The notes under the pieces are model-generated. The model worked only from the letters and a program-made list of their open reading frames with translations. It made no database searches and was not told the origin of the DNA. 64,000 bases of DNA from Tyto alba. Taxonomy: Eukaryota > Chordata > Aves > Strigiformes > Tytonidae. A program made the translations under genes and the position numbers. Positions 12,601 through 25,304 of the stretch are shown here, one piece after another. The stretch lies in the NCBI RefSeq assembly GCF_018691265.1, contig NW_024881322.1, positions 1,488,001 through 1,552,000 of the forward strand, given 5' to 3'. Position 1 is the stretch's first letter; each line of letters starts with the position of its first letter.

Positions 12601-13635
12601 CACAATTACACATCATTCTAGAGAGTTGCATTACTTATTCTCTAAAGAGGATACCACTGAAATTTGTAATCTGAATCGGCATTAACAGAGAGATTACTAT
12701 GTAGTCTATTTTATAGACAACTTCATTAATCACCCTGCAGTCCTGTTTTGGATACACTGATGAAGCAGAAAAACAAGAGAGTAGTGTAAAGTTTTAGAGT
12801 ATTTTACTCGTTTTTTTCTGGACTCAAAAACATCCCTCAATACGGACAGATTTAAGAAATTCACCGTGTTCAAACAGAACACTACCAGGAATTTCACTTC
12901 AACATGTATGAGCATGTGGTCACCATGTAAAAAGCACTGAGCTGGCTAGGGGGGTTTTGGGTGATTTGATTTGTTAGGGGTTTGGGGGGATTTGGGGGAT
13001 TTTGGGGTTGTTTTTTTTCTGGCAAAAGAATGAAGATGCTTTCTAAATTCAAAGCTGCTCACTTTACACCTACAACATATCCCTCACCGCTTGCTTTTAC
13101 CAAAATTAATCTCCAAGCATTTTGGCAGCATTTTTAAGAGATATTCTAATTATTCGTTATCCTAAATAAGTCTTAGATCACTGTGTAAGTTCACAAGAAC
13201 TATAAACCAGGGCTGTTTCAACACTGTTATGGCCACCTAACCAAGGCCATATGTTTAAATGCTATACAATCACTTGTACAAATATTAAGCATTCATATCC
13301 TAGAATAATAATGGCAAGGAAGTAAACAGCTGATAAGTCCAGATATGAAGCAGCATAATATGGGGCAGATAAAATTCTCTGTTTTCTACTAACAGTATCT
13401 GAAGTACAGGCACACAGAAGTCTTTCCCTGACAGCAGATCCTCAGGAAGAAAAAAAAAAAAAGTCAAATTATCCAATTTCCCAATTAGAACAGACTCTCC
13501 AAATCCAACCAAACCAAGCTATACCCACAGTTTCTTGACAAGAACACTAAACATCAGCAACTAATAAATAAAAAATATACTCTGTCAATGAATGCTGCAA
13601 TTTTTGAATATTGTTCACTGACATGTCTTTCTCTT
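12601..13635. other. AT-rich spacer between two LTRs
   Basis: No gene is recognised. The only distinctive content is a G/T-rich patch at 12949-13010 with six runs of three or more G. A short open frame on the minus strand at 13.3-13.5 kb follows a T-rich stretch ending in AG, but its translation is not recognisable. Confidence 0.6.
12949..13010 (+). repeat. G/T-rich patch with G-quadruplex potential
   Basis: In this patch, runs of G6, G3, G4, G6, G5 and G4 are separated by short T/A-rich loops (ATTT, TTT), and it ends in T8. More than four G runs with loops mostly under eight bases meet the usual pattern for a G-quadruplex. It is not a telomeric repeat because the period is irregular. Confidence 0.7.
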
Positions 13636-14206
13636 TGTCATGGTTTAAACCCCGCCAGCAGCCAAACACCATGCAGCCGCTCACTCACCCGCCCCCCACC
13701 CTGAGGCGAGAACTGGAGGGGTAAAGGGAGACTCGTAGATGGAGTTAAAAACAGTTTAATAATTGAAACAGAATAAAACAATAAAAATAATAGAAAGTAC
13801 AAATGGGTCATGCATAACGTGATTGCTCACCACCCGCCAATGATACCCAGTCCACTCCTGGCAATCCTGAAATACCAAGATCCCACAATCACAATCCCGG
13901 AAACGAGACAGAGCCCCCTCCCTCCTGGCTGCCCCTCCTTTATATAATGAGCGTTAGATAATACAGAATATTTCATTGGCTAATTTGGGTCTGGTGCTCT
14001 GTCCATGCTCCCTCCCAGCATCTTGTCCACCTGCATATGGGCAGGACATGGAGAGTTGGAGAGTCCTTGATTTCTTAGCAACAACTCAAAACATCGGTCC
14101 ATTCTCCAAATTCTTCTCATACCAAATCCCATATTGAATCCAAAACACAGCATTATTCTAGCTAGTAAGAAGAAAAATTAGCTCTATCCCAGCTGCAACC
14201 AGGACA
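13636..14206 (-). mobile_element. endogenous retrovirus LTR (avian family)
   Basis: This is a 571-bp element read on the minus strand from TGTCCTGG (complement of 14199-14206) to CCATGACA (complement of 13636-13643), giving near-perfect inverted ends of a typical LTR. It has a TATA box TATATAAAG (complement of about 13937-13945), followed about 185 bp later by ATTAAA (complement of 13755-13760) as the poly(A) signal. A GGGGCTCTGTCTC stretch lies between them. The 5' words (GCTGGGATAGAG, GCTGTGTTTTGGATT) match a family common in bird genomes. I see no flanking target duplication (CTCTT left, GTATC right). That fits this being the 3' LTR of a broken provirus, because the sequence on its 5' side looks internal (see 14207-14520). 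Confidence 0.8.
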
Positions 14207-14520
14207 GTATCTACCCCTTATTCCGTATCATTTACATTATGCTCAGGTTCCCTGTTTCCCAATACATTCTAATTAATCACCATCCCTTTTCCTCATTTTT
14301 TTTCCTCATTATATATATACCCCTGCGGGTCAGATGTGCCAGGCCATCGAATCCACAGTCCAGTAAACTCGGCTGTCCCTGTGCTCCACCTGGCTGAAGG
14401 CCGGGCCCCTCTAACGTTGCCTCACAGGATCCGTTATCAAACGGGTTAGTGTGGTATGCACGCGTCTCGGTCATCTTGGTTGCTCACTTCTCATGAAAAT
14501 GGTGCGACATGCAAGACTCG
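14207..14520 (-). mobile_element. probable 3' internal remnant of the adjacent endogenous retrovirus
   Basis: Directly upstream of the LTR on the minus strand is a purine-rich AATAAGGGGTAGATAC, placed where a polypurine tract should be. A 65-codon open frame (14277-14474, minus) precedes it, followed by AT-rich sequence. The words around 14330-14400 (a 'GATTCGATGGCCTGGCACAT'-like string) resemble sequence I associate with the 3' internal end of avian proviruses of this LTR type. No gag, pol or env domain is recognisable, and the 5' end is lost or too diverged. The outer limit at 14520 is a guess from the drop in GC content. Confidence 0.45.
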
Positions 14521-17500
14521 GGGGGGTGCTGCCTGCAGATGATTTTAATACAAAATACATTCCATAAATTGCATCTCCCAAGTTACGCTGAGTAACTTCA
14601 AGACATCTGAAATCTGCATTTATCACGAATACCGGTCAGAGTATTACCACTGTCGCATGCTGAATGCCAGCTAGTTACCAGTGTATTAGCAAGCCTCTGC
14701 CATAATAAATTCACAGCTATGGGAAACGTAAGTTCTAGCAATCCACATGTATTTTATTAATAAGGCAGACAGTAAGAGAAGGCTTCGATTCCCCCTTTTG
14801 TGCTAGTGCTGGCCATCATCCGAACCGACAGCATACTGGATCAGGGAACCGAGAGCAGTAAAATCCCACTGACAGTATTCTGCCGCTTCAGCTCCGTCCC
14901 CGCTCATCACCGGTGAGGCGCAGGCAGCACGCAGAGCGGGCGAGACGGTCGAGCCCAGGGTAAGCAGGGCAGGGCCGTGGGGCGACTCCAGCAGAGACCT
15001 CACCAGGTCTGCAGTGGAGCCACGGGTCAGTGTGGTAGCTTCTCATCTCGGGTAAAAATTAACAGCTTGCAGAAATGCAAAGACACCGCTCATGCCACTT
15101 TCCCTTCTTCTCGCAGTATCTCGACTAAACGTTACGATATCCTTGCCTTAATATTAGATCTGATACTTTCCTGAGCTCAGAGTAAACAATTCGGTTAACG
15201 TTCATTTCAGAAGACTAACCCTGACAAGTTTTGCTTTGGTTCACTGCGTGTTTTTAGAGGTTTCTGGGAGCTTTTTGCCAGATACGCAAGCTGAATCAGC
15301 TTATGAGAAAGGAAACAGGACAAAGGGGGAATGATACCTCCCCTTCAGAGACCAGGAACTAATTAGTCCAGCTCAGCCCCAGCATGAAACCATATCTTAA
15401 GGCATGTACTTTCTTGCCAAAATTTCTACCATTTCTCTCCTGCAATTTTAAAGAACAACAGAATATCTAAAAATTCTGAAATAATCTTTATAAGGGAAGA
15501 TGTTACTAGACAAAAAACTGTCAGAAATTTCTAGGAGCCAGCCTAAGGTCCTTTAGAAGGATCACTGAAGGGACATTAAAAAGGGGATCCACTTCTATTA
15601 TTTGTCTTATCTACCATCATTTAAAGCTCTACAGCTGAGCTCCTTTTGTTTCTGTTTAAAGAGAGAAAGCAGCTGATTTTCTGACGTACTAAGAAATTTA
15701 ACGTTTTTGCTGTGTCTGACTAGGAGGTTCTAGAAGTCAGTTTAAAATGTGCCGATTCTGACAACAGATTTGTCTACACCATCGTACACGGTATGTATTT
15801 TACAGGAAAGTGCAAAGACAAAATGCAAGGGGAAAAAAAATGACAGAGATCTAAAAGCCAAAAAAAAGATCTACCTCTCTTGTAGCTACTGCATCCTTTG
15901 TCTCAAGAACAATAACTGAAGGATTTTTCTTTTTTTATTATTTTATTACAATTTTTCCTTTTGTGAATAACCATGTGAAAGACAATCTATGCCACAGTAC
16001 TTCTAAGAAAAACGTACACATTTGTCTCGTGAAGAGGAAAAACTAATGCTGTGGGACTCTTATTGTAAACTTATGACTTGAAGGGCTGTCTAGTAAGAAA
16101 AGTTGAATGCATCCACATGCAGCAGGCAAATTAGATACTCTTGATTTGTTTAACAAACACTTAGAATTCTCTGGTTTAGAGAGCACTAACATTTGAGTTT
16201 GCATGCGAGTTCTAACGAGCCAACAACTACTAAACAGGGTGCTCTCTGAAGAGGTTATCCAAACAATAGAGAGGCATTTTTAATCATTTTGGAATAAGCA
16301 ACAGAAGTTACCTTTCTACCTAACACAGCCCCAGTCAGAACCCGGTTCCGCACAGCTTAAGCTGTATGCTGCCACCCAGTAGCATGAATACGAGCTCAAG
16401 GACAGCCTGATTTTAAGTTAAACTAGAGCATGCACAACAAGCAATTCAGACAGGCTTTTGGCTTTCACGTTGACTTCTGGAAGACAATTATCTACCCTTG
16501 CATAAAGTCTGCCCATAAAAATTCTATTGCCATGATTTTCTTGTGAGGCAAATTTGAACTTGCAGAGTAAGCTTACACCAGATCCAAGCTCCCTGAGATG
16601 CAACCATGGTAATTTTGACCAGCCCTAGAAACTCTAAAGCTGGCTTCAATATATCAAGTCATGCCCCAAGATACAAACTCTCCTCCTGCATTCTCTGCCT
16701 GTACTTGAAAAGAGATTCAATAGCTTTAAGATGTCCTTACAAACATAATTGATTCCATTAACAGACAGAAAACTAACATACTAAGTCAAATACACGGTAA
16801 AGCAAACATTAAGACAAATACATAAAATGTATCATTGAGACTGGAGACCTAAGCAAAAGACCTTCCAGTAATATGAATCAAATACGCTATACCCAATAGC
16901 TACAAGATATGAACATTTGTAATTCAAGATTTCACAGCTATTTGGGAATTTTTAAATGTTGGGGGGCGGCAGGAAATGCAAGAGTTAGCCTAGACAATGG
17001 CAACTGCATCTGGCAGCCAAAAGAATTTTCTACATGCATCAGATAAAGGAAAATAGAAAAAGAAAAAAAAAAAAAAAGGCAGCATAACATTTCCAATTAT
17101 TTAGAAAACAAGTCTCCAGAATAAGTATGCCTTTCTGATACTATCAGATCTGTAGAGAAGCCATTTACACACAATCCAAGACTTGTTTTTACTGTGACAT
17201 GTAAAATAGGAACTACAGCTTACAGCCCTGGGGACACGTTACTATATCAAACAGATTTCTGCAATCAGGTACCTTTATCACATACATATTAATGTAACTT
17301 TAAATGTTTAACTGTTTGGGTTTGGTTTTGTTTTGTTTTGTTTTTTTTTCTGGGGGAAGAACACCTTCAGCAGAAGACTTTTAGAAACCAAACCAAGCTT
17401 TCATCATTTCATTGTTCCAAAAGACTGTCTTCCACCTCAAACTGATACAGGAGAGAATTTGAAAAATTAAATACGAGATATATGGGAAACAGTTAAGAGC

Positions 17501-18570
17501 AGTAATATTGAAACTTTCCCACCTACAGTCAAAAACAACATGTAAAGAAATATTCAAATAGGAAGAATTTGAATATACTTGTCCTCTAGGCAACTCCCCC
17601 TGTTTCTAATGATAAAGTAGTCATTTGCCTAGATCATATGCACATTATAAGCATACCCATCCCTCTTCTCCAGTGTTACTTCGCTTAAGTCAGGGCACAG
17701 GCACACATTAGTCTATTCACCAAATTATTTGCTGTTATTCTCACGTTTCTTCACGGGACCGAGTACAGAAAAAATCAACTTCCTGTAAAACGGGCCGGAA
17801 AAGTGCCACTGAACAGCATGCTGTAAAAATCTCCTACGTACTGAACGAACAGAATCAAACTGCTTTATACTGCATGTTCACCTTAAACAAATTAGATTGT
17901 ATCTGAACGATGATAAGGCACTTAACTTTGGTAGAAAATGGTACCTTTTCATTGAAATTTTAATAAAATTTTGTATTTGAGGTGGTATGACACAGAGCTT
18001 TTGGTGATCTTAACATCAATTTCAGAGCTTTTGACTGAGATGTAATTAATTTAAATAAAAGCAATAATTTCTTATCTTTTTTTAACAACCTTTTACAGAC
18101 CTCCTCAAAAACTGAGGTTTTTAAAAGGATCTGTCTTGAAAACTTTAATCAGTTTTCATTCCTGATTATCAAAATCAACACTAACAGAAGCATTCATTTT
18201 AAAATATATATATAAAGCAAAATAATTCAAGGATAAGACAAATAAATGGTTATTTTGAAGTATTTATAACTAGGTCAACAGTCTACTAAAATCTGTTTAT
18301 GTTGTCTGAGGTCTCTGTGCACTGACAGGGCCTCAAAGAAAGGGTAAGGCACCCTTTCCTCACTGGGACAGAGCCACTGTGCCGAAAGGAAGCTCTCCCA
18401 AAGACAGACTGAACGGTAGTTCAGGTCAGAATTACAACATTCATACTCCAACACTAGGGGGAACCTGAAAGCAGTCCACTTCAAAATCCCTTGTACATGC
18501 TGATGCTGCTATTAACCCCAAATTTTCACTCAAGAACAAGTTAGTTAGTTAGATATACGAGTGAAGATAA
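14521..18570. other. non-coding DNA, no clear feature
   Basis: This stretch is AT-rich except for a slightly GC-richer patch at 14.8-15.05 kb. I see no repeat family and no secure exon. Short minus-strand windows with splice-like borders occur at 15.88, 16.3-16.6 and 17.5 kb but none is convincing. Confidence 0.5.
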
Positions 18571-18575
18571 CTTAC

Positions 18576-18624
18576 ATTTTTCAGACAACTGAGGTCGTAA
18601 TGATTACACACTTGAAATTTAGTC
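18576..18624 (-). other. weak internal exon candidate (49 bp)
   Basis: On the minus strand a pyrimidine-containing acceptor ending CTGTAG precedes 49 bp that are open in one frame (one base plus 16 codons). A strong donor AAT|GTAAGT follows. The translation is short and I cannot match it to a protein. By chance alone such acceptor-donor pairs are expected several times in 30 kb, so this is only a candidate exon of the putative gene starting at 35.6 kb. Confidence 0.15.
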
Positions 18625-19524
18625 CTACAGACTATGTAATTGGGAAAAACCATGCAATTCTAATAACCTCAGAAAGAAAGCTATTGTACAATAGTACATA
18701 GCACAACCAGCATGCTCTCTATTCTTATGGTTCTTCCAGACTCTTCTATTGAAAAAAAACGACCAAGCTGCATACTCAAATACCGATCTGTTAAAGTAGT
18801 ATGTTAAACAAAAAGCAATTGAAAAGCCCGCACTGCGTATTTACACTTACTGTTCAGGAAGTGAAACAGTGAAAGCAGCCTGAAGTTTATTCTACGTATT
18901 GGAAGCTTGTTTCCACTTTTGACTAATTCCATAATGTAACTGGATTTGGGGTAACACGTAATGTTATTAGCAACTTCCACGCATTCATAAACATGCATGC
19001 TCTCCTAAACAGCATCATCATGAACTCATTCCACAACAGAGGTACAAAAGTCTGTACCACCACACCAGACTTTTGGAACTTCACTTCTAGTCTGGGTCTT
19101 AATTTGAACTTACAAGATAAACCCACATTTCTAAAAGCTGTAAAAAGAAATAAGAAGCATCAGAGACAAAGACAGGCATGCAGATTTGAAAGATGTCATT
19201 AGCAGCATTCACAGCCTAACACATTGTAAGAATAAGGATAGAGGAAGAAGATAGTGGAAGAGAGCTCACCAATGGCTTCCTGAAACTCACCCCTTGTCTT
19301 TTTCCTTAAATAATAAGTTTCCTATTTTAATAGCTCTATGCGCTTACTGACACTTTAAAGCAGTATTCCACAGCTGAGCTTTCTCAAAAAAAAATAAAAA
19401 CATCTTTCCGATTCCTGTTCATGTATTTTCTAGGTGTTGCAAACTAACTTGAGTCAAGTCTTTTTTACTGATTTTATCAATACAACTGTCAAATAATATA
19501 TATTAATGGGAAGTACAAACATTT

Positions 19525-19585
19525 ACGGTTGGGCTCGATTATATTAACAGTCTTTTCCAACCTGAACAATTCTGTGATTCTGATG
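19525..19585 (+). mobile_element. CR1 LINE 3' end fragment
   Basis: This 60-bp plus-strand remnant carries the CR1 3' terminal words in order: GGTTGGGCTCGAT, then TCTTTTCCAACCTGAACAATTC, then the terminal TGTGATTCTGAT repeat. CR1 is the dominant avian LINE. Its copies are usually severely 5'-truncated, as here. It carries no coding capacity. The small mismatches (ATATTAACAG where the family has ATCTTAAAGG) show age. Confidence 0.8.
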
Positions 19586-19589
19586 GAGA

Positions 19590-22500
19590 CATATCAGTGC
19601 TTATACTGCTGAATTTCCTTAGCTTTTTACATTAAATCTAAAGCATCGACTCAAATACAGTTTTTCAAACACTATCCTCTTCAAGATCTTATGAACAAAA
19701 AAGCAAGACATACAACACAAAAAAAAACAACCCTGTGCTTAAGTCGCTTTTATTGGAAATTTATGAAACTACAGAAGAAAATTCTATCTATTCTAACTTA
19801 GGAAGCCCCTGAAGAAGCTTCCATTCGTAACAGGTTAATACTAACACATGATCTAAGAAGCCATGAGCATAACTCTCCCACACTACACCACCTTGACAAT
19901 CAGGGACTACTTCTTTACAAACCCGTCACGAGCAGGCCTTGAATGACAGGCTCTATTACAGTAAGAAACGGAGACTCGAAAAAAAATTAGTTACCAGTAA
20001 GCATTTAAAACCAGAAACCACACTGAGCTCCCAGCTGCAAGGGAAGACAAATTGCCCTGTGCTCAGTGGTAGCCTTCCCTGTTGTGCTGTAGCCACGTGC
20101 TGGGTGGCACTTTCTATGATGAGAAGACGACTTGTTTGTTGCTCAAGTAGGGTCTTAGAATACCGGCACGGGACCACGTCCTATTATTCAGTTTAAAGCA
20201 AGTAATTCTGGCTGTTTCATCACATCTAGTCTCTGAGCAACTTTGATATAAACCATTATTCCCATTAATAAGACTTCTGTCAAACTACTTGCTACAAGTT
20301 TAACACATTAACTTACATAATCAGCAAAGACACTTAACAAAAACCAGCTTTCTCATCTATGAAGAGTTCCATGATCAACAGCACCAAGAGCTTTGCTCCT
20401 TTAATACTACATGACCTTATTTAGACTCTTTTTGTTTCACTTCCAACAAAGAATTAGTTTTTGGATTTGGATTTTCTGTGACTTAGATTGATCTAGGATT
20501 ACTGACCTATCAAATAGAATATAAAGCACATAACTGGTTTTGAAACTTTTGTCAACACTAGTGATGCAAAATTAGGACGTCACTGCTGATGACTATCTCA
20601 AAGCATGATCACTGTGTATATCAAAGAGAAAACAGGATTATTTGTGTAAATTCTTCAGTTTCTGGTACTTTTAACAAAGCTGCTTTCTTGGGACCTAATG
20701 GGTTTAGAAGCATTTTCTTCAGTAATACAAATAGCTCAAGGCAGGGAGAATCAAGCTTCAAAAGAACACAGTCACAATCCAGGACATCATTTACAGGTCA
20801 CTTTTCATTACTATCTGCCTAGAATTGATACACTGGAAAGCTGCTGTGGGTCTCTGTCTAGTTAAAGAGAATCCACGCTTTGAAATGGCATTCATCAAAA
20901 GGAACAAGGAACACACTTCACTCAGAACTTAGTAATTCATGCCAAAGTTGAGAGATTCTAGCACAGTAACACGAGGAAAGGTGACATTATAATAATTCTG
21001 TATTTCATATACTGTTTCATATATAACTAAACACTGAGTTGCTTCAAAGTAGCATAGAGTTGCAAACGCTCTTTTTCTCACTTTGACAAAGGTGCCCTTG
21101 TCTACAGTCACCAACAGAAATTTCTCTCCAATGCCGCAGTACAAGTCACCGTCAATCTTCACAGATATGTGGAGAAAGATCACCAATTTTTCCGTCACAA
21201 AACACATTTTTTTATAGGAGAAATCCCATGGGAATCCTTCCACATCACAGGAATATAGACTCACTACTCACACTTAACAGGACACTCAGTGACAAGCCAA
21301 TTGCTTTGAGGCCATCTGTCAACAGATGAGGTTAAAAGTCAGGCAAAGCTCCCTCGAACAAAGAAAAGCAATGGATATTTTACGACAAAGTGGGAAACCA
21401 AAATAAAAGGGGAAATGGGAGAACAGGAGCCTTGTCAATGCGTACCTAAACCTCACCTTTGTTGCTTGCTGTTACACATGAATTTACCATGGAATTCTTG
21501 AGAATTACCTTGGCCAAAGAGCCTACGAAGGACACCACCAAGCTCCCCGTTACCCCACATCACTCCTCACAACAAGCCACTTCCTTGATCATTAAAATAT
21601 CTTAATAATGCCTATATAATCAAGAGGAGATTGAAAGCAGTTCCCGGATTATTCTTCTCTTTTCCATCTCATACTTCGCCTCAGGAATACTAGTGCACAT
21701 AAAATATGTTTATCAATGATCTGTTAGTGAAATATTAGACCTGCACAACACAAAATTATTTTTATATACAGCTCTACAAGAGACCAGTTCTCAAATTTAA
21801 GCCTGTGTCCATTCTTTACTTTTCTGTAACAATATATACCTTCTTCCCTTCAAATTTAGTACATCGTAAAGATAAATACACACATACACACAAACAATCC
21901 ATTCACCAAAGAAGAGCCATTGTTCAGATCTCACCAGATTGTACAGCATATTGTATCCATTCACAGCATTTGGCTTTTTTTTTTAGCAGTGCTCAAGACA
22001 GGAAGAGAAATTTTCTTCCGTCTTCACCCAAGGGCCTGTTTTATATCATGATATAACTGAAGCTAGAAACAGGTTCTTCATATCGTAATGTGGCCATAAT
22101 ACATTAAACTATTTACAGTCTTGTGACAAATCACCACAAACTAACAACTAATCCTCTGAGCTTGGCAAGAACTGGCACAGAAGCCGATATGCCATCTTGG
22201 TGGTGTATATTCTTTACTCCTAAGCAGGAACTCATGCACGTTGTACACCTACATTACATCTCCAGGAACAAGCATGCATACAAACACAGACACCCTTTCT
22301 GTCACTTCCACGAGTACTCAGTCCCACTGCCTTGCCCAGCCTCAATCCCTCGGGCTCTTAAGAGCTCCCGCAGCGGCGTTCCCAGCCCTGACACTGGTAC
22401 TTCCATTGTCCAGGTCTCTCCCCAGCTCCCACCACCTCTTGCAACCTCTGAAACAAACCTCTGTTTGGAGGTACTGCCTCCATTCTCTAGAAGCTATTTC

Positions 22501-25140
22501 TGAAAACAGACACTCATTTTCCTGGCTCCCTGGTGCCCTCGCTGCCACCCAGTTCACTTTTTGGCTATGACCTCCCCCAGTACCTGGAAATGGACGCTTG
22601 TGACTTTACTCAAAATACCCACCAGTGGCAATTTCAACTCTGAGCATCCTGCAGCAATCTCTGATGGCAACAGACAAGACTACAGCCTTAGCTGCTTGAA
22701 ACTTAGTATTCTAACCAGTGATCATCAAGCCCTGCCAATCTCTTCCAAGGATAGCCAAACAAAAACAAGCCTTGTGTCAAGAAGTTGAACATTTGTGAAT
22801 GCATTAATCCACAATATAGTTTTTAAAGTGTAGACCTACTCCCCCACCCCTTCCCCAAAGAAACACTGCTACAGAGTTGACATACGTGGACTAGCAAGTA
22901 AGCGCACACCCCTTGTACCCATTGAAGCATATGGCACATGATCTGGAAAGGAACACCTGGTTTGAGAACTACTGTTTTAACATGCAAATTCTCACCTTTA
23001 CATTGCCTCCAGGATCCGGAAGTTTATCATCATCAGACACCCAGCCCGGGCTAGCATAAATGCAAACATTGTAAACATCCAGTCACGCAACAAACCACTG
23101 AACGCGACAGAAAGAACTTAGTCACCTTATTTAACAAAGCACCATATTCCAAGGTATTGGCTGTATTAGTATTAGCTAAAAACCCATACACCAAATGGGT
23201 TACAGGAAATCAGCCCCATCACCAATGAGAAAAGCACACTGAACTTTCTTGTTTGCCTGTCTTTTCAAAAGGTACTGTCTATTCAAAGTACAGAATATGA
23301 GTAGTAGGTATGTTCTTTGGCCTTGAGCATATCAGATTTCTTCATTTTCCTATTTATATTTTGCCCTTCATTTGTGTCTTCTTCATAGCAAAGGCAGCTT
23401 ACATTCAGGAAATTAAAAGCCTCAGACTAACACTATTTGCCTTCACCCAGAATATGGCCACCTTCTTCCTTAAATATAAGCCAACAGACTACCTACCAAG
23501 CACATCTGCACTATACAAAAGTTATAAACAATTGGAATTTATTTGTGCCTATAAACAGACTATAATTTAAGTACATTTAATCATGTCAAACAAAATAATT
23601 TAGTGAACAGCTGTTCCATTAGAAAACAAACAAACAAAGATAGCATCCTACCCCTATTTAATTTGTTCTCTTTTTTGGGGATCAGATATTTAATCTGAGT
23701 CCCCTGTTCTGAAGCCTTGAATTTATACTTTTACTTAGTTTAAAAATAAATGTTCGTTCTATTGACTCTCAACTTCTCAATAAACTGGTGTTCCTCAGCT
23801 GAAGCTCTATCTGGAGCATCCGGGTATAAAAAAAAAGACTCAGTAACGTTTATCCTTACCATACACACAGCATATGCAGTTACATATTTCAGTAAAAGCA
23901 AGCAAAGTAAATCTAGCAAAAGTACCTGACAAAATATACTGAAAATAAACTCTGGTTACATTTCTAAAAAACGTAAAGTAACTGCAAGCAGTTTATATGG
24001 TGTCAGCAGTTAAGGCAGGTAATGGATGGCAATACCGATACCAACAACAATAAAAAAACTGGTTGATGTTCTTCCTTTTTTGATTGGCATACATTAGCAG
24101 TTTTCAAAACTCAAGAATTTCCACAAAAATCAGTTAGAAAACCTTTAATAAATTTGCTGGTATTTACAATCTAAAATTAAAACTGTCCAGTAACTGGTTC
24201 TGCACACTTAATTTATAAGCTGAAACATGTCTCTCCATCCTAGCATTATCTAACTATCTGCACTTCAACCAAATATTAATTACAAGAGTATCTGCCTCCT
24301 TCATTTTCTTTCTGATGTCTCTCAATGGCAGGCAAGTGCAGCAACGTTAATAAAAATCAAGCTGAAAAAGGGAAGGATCTCTGCTGCTCTTAGGTTTTAT
24401 CACTTCCTTAAATGAGTCATAATAATTATCAGATGCTATCTGTTTGTTTTTATATAAACCATTTTAAAATGCATGGCTGGTAGGGTGTAGTCATTTGACA
24501 AACAAAATGAAGAATTTACCACCAACAGTAACACAACTGTGGCTATTCACTAAGAAGTTTCTCTCATTTCCTTTTTTGTACATAAAGTCTGTCTGGAAGT
24601 ATGTCTGACATGTTAAAGAAATGCATGCACTTACATAATAGTATATCCTCATAATAGTGCTCTACAAGTCAAAGGAAAAAAAAAAAAAATTACTAGCCTA
24701 AAACAAGCAGTAGTTCAAATACAATTTTTCCAATAACTTTTTTAATAAATAGAAACAGAGAAGCAATAAATCTAGCAGAAGTCTAAAAAAATCCTACCTT
24801 ATTGCTTAGAATGCTAATTAAAGAGCTTGCAATCAGTCCTTTGACTGCTTAAAGAACCCACAGAAGGATTCCTTCTTCCTAGGGAGAAACTAGAAAAGAA
24901 GATAGTCTAGTTTTATCTAGCACTAGTAAGCACCAGTAGCATTGTTCAGTTAAAACCCCTCTGCAAGAGACAGAGGTGATGAGAGAAATTCCTGGAACAC
25001 AGACCGAAGCTGCAGTGTTTCCACCTGCAACAAATTACATTTACAGATGTCACAGAGAAAAAGAGAAGAAATTTTAGACTTTTGAACAGAAGCACCTCCA
25101 ATGTGGCAGAATTCTCTCCCCTCAAAATAACAGCATTTAA
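19590..25140. other. AT-rich non-coding DNA with weak exon candidates
   Basis: No gene is readable. A weak minus-strand exon candidate lies at 21082-21156 and an even weaker one at 19995-20034 (good TTCCCTTGCAG acceptor, donor CTG|GTAACT, 40 bp). A GC-richer stretch at 22.3-22.6 kb is open on both strands but has no recognisable product. The remainder is short A/T tracts without a repeat family I can name. Confidence 0.5.
21082..21156 (-). other. weak internal exon candidate (75 bp)
   Basis: On the minus strand, 75 bp (25 codons, open in only one frame, phase 0 at both ends) lie between an acceptor ending TCTGTGAAG and a donor AAA|GTGAGA. It sits inside a longer open frame of 111 codons (20929-21264, minus). 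I do not recognise the translation. An alternative is a chance open frame in AT-rich DNA. Confidence 0.2.
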
Positions 25141-25147
25141 TAAATAC

Positions 25148-25304
25148 CTCATTAAGCATTTCAAGGTAAGGGAAAGAGATGTATATTATTAAAGGCACAT
25201 TAATTGGTGAAACACGAACTTGAAAATCTGTTGTGCTCGGTCCCTCCAAGGTGAGATGCCAAGAGTTATGCAACAACATCAGCCAACGCAACAGCACCGG
25301 CCAA
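25148..25304 (-). other. internal exon candidate (157 bp)
   Basis: On the minus strand the acceptor is good (pyrimidine-rich, ending TTTCTGTTTTTAG). It is followed by 157 bp open in only one of three frames (one base plus 52 codons) and a donor GAG|GTATTT. The translation is rich in hydrophobic residues and unrecognised. It would need a preceding exon ending in phase 2, which the candidate at 29861-30014 does not supply, so at least one further exon or a wrong call is implied. Confidence 0.28.

Noticed and set aside
12949..13010. Interstitial telomeric repeat
   Set aside because: The G runs vary in length and loops differ. There is no TTAGGG period.
15875..15915. 41-bp minus-strand micro-exon with donor GAG|GTAGAT
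   Set aside because: The acceptor is preceded by an A-rich, pyrimidine-poor stretch. With so short an open segment, chance is the better explanation.
18804..18998. 64-codon minus-strand open frame with donor ACA|GTAAGT
   Set aside because: It ends in a phase that would hit a stop in the next candidate exon (18576-18624), and the acceptor is weak.
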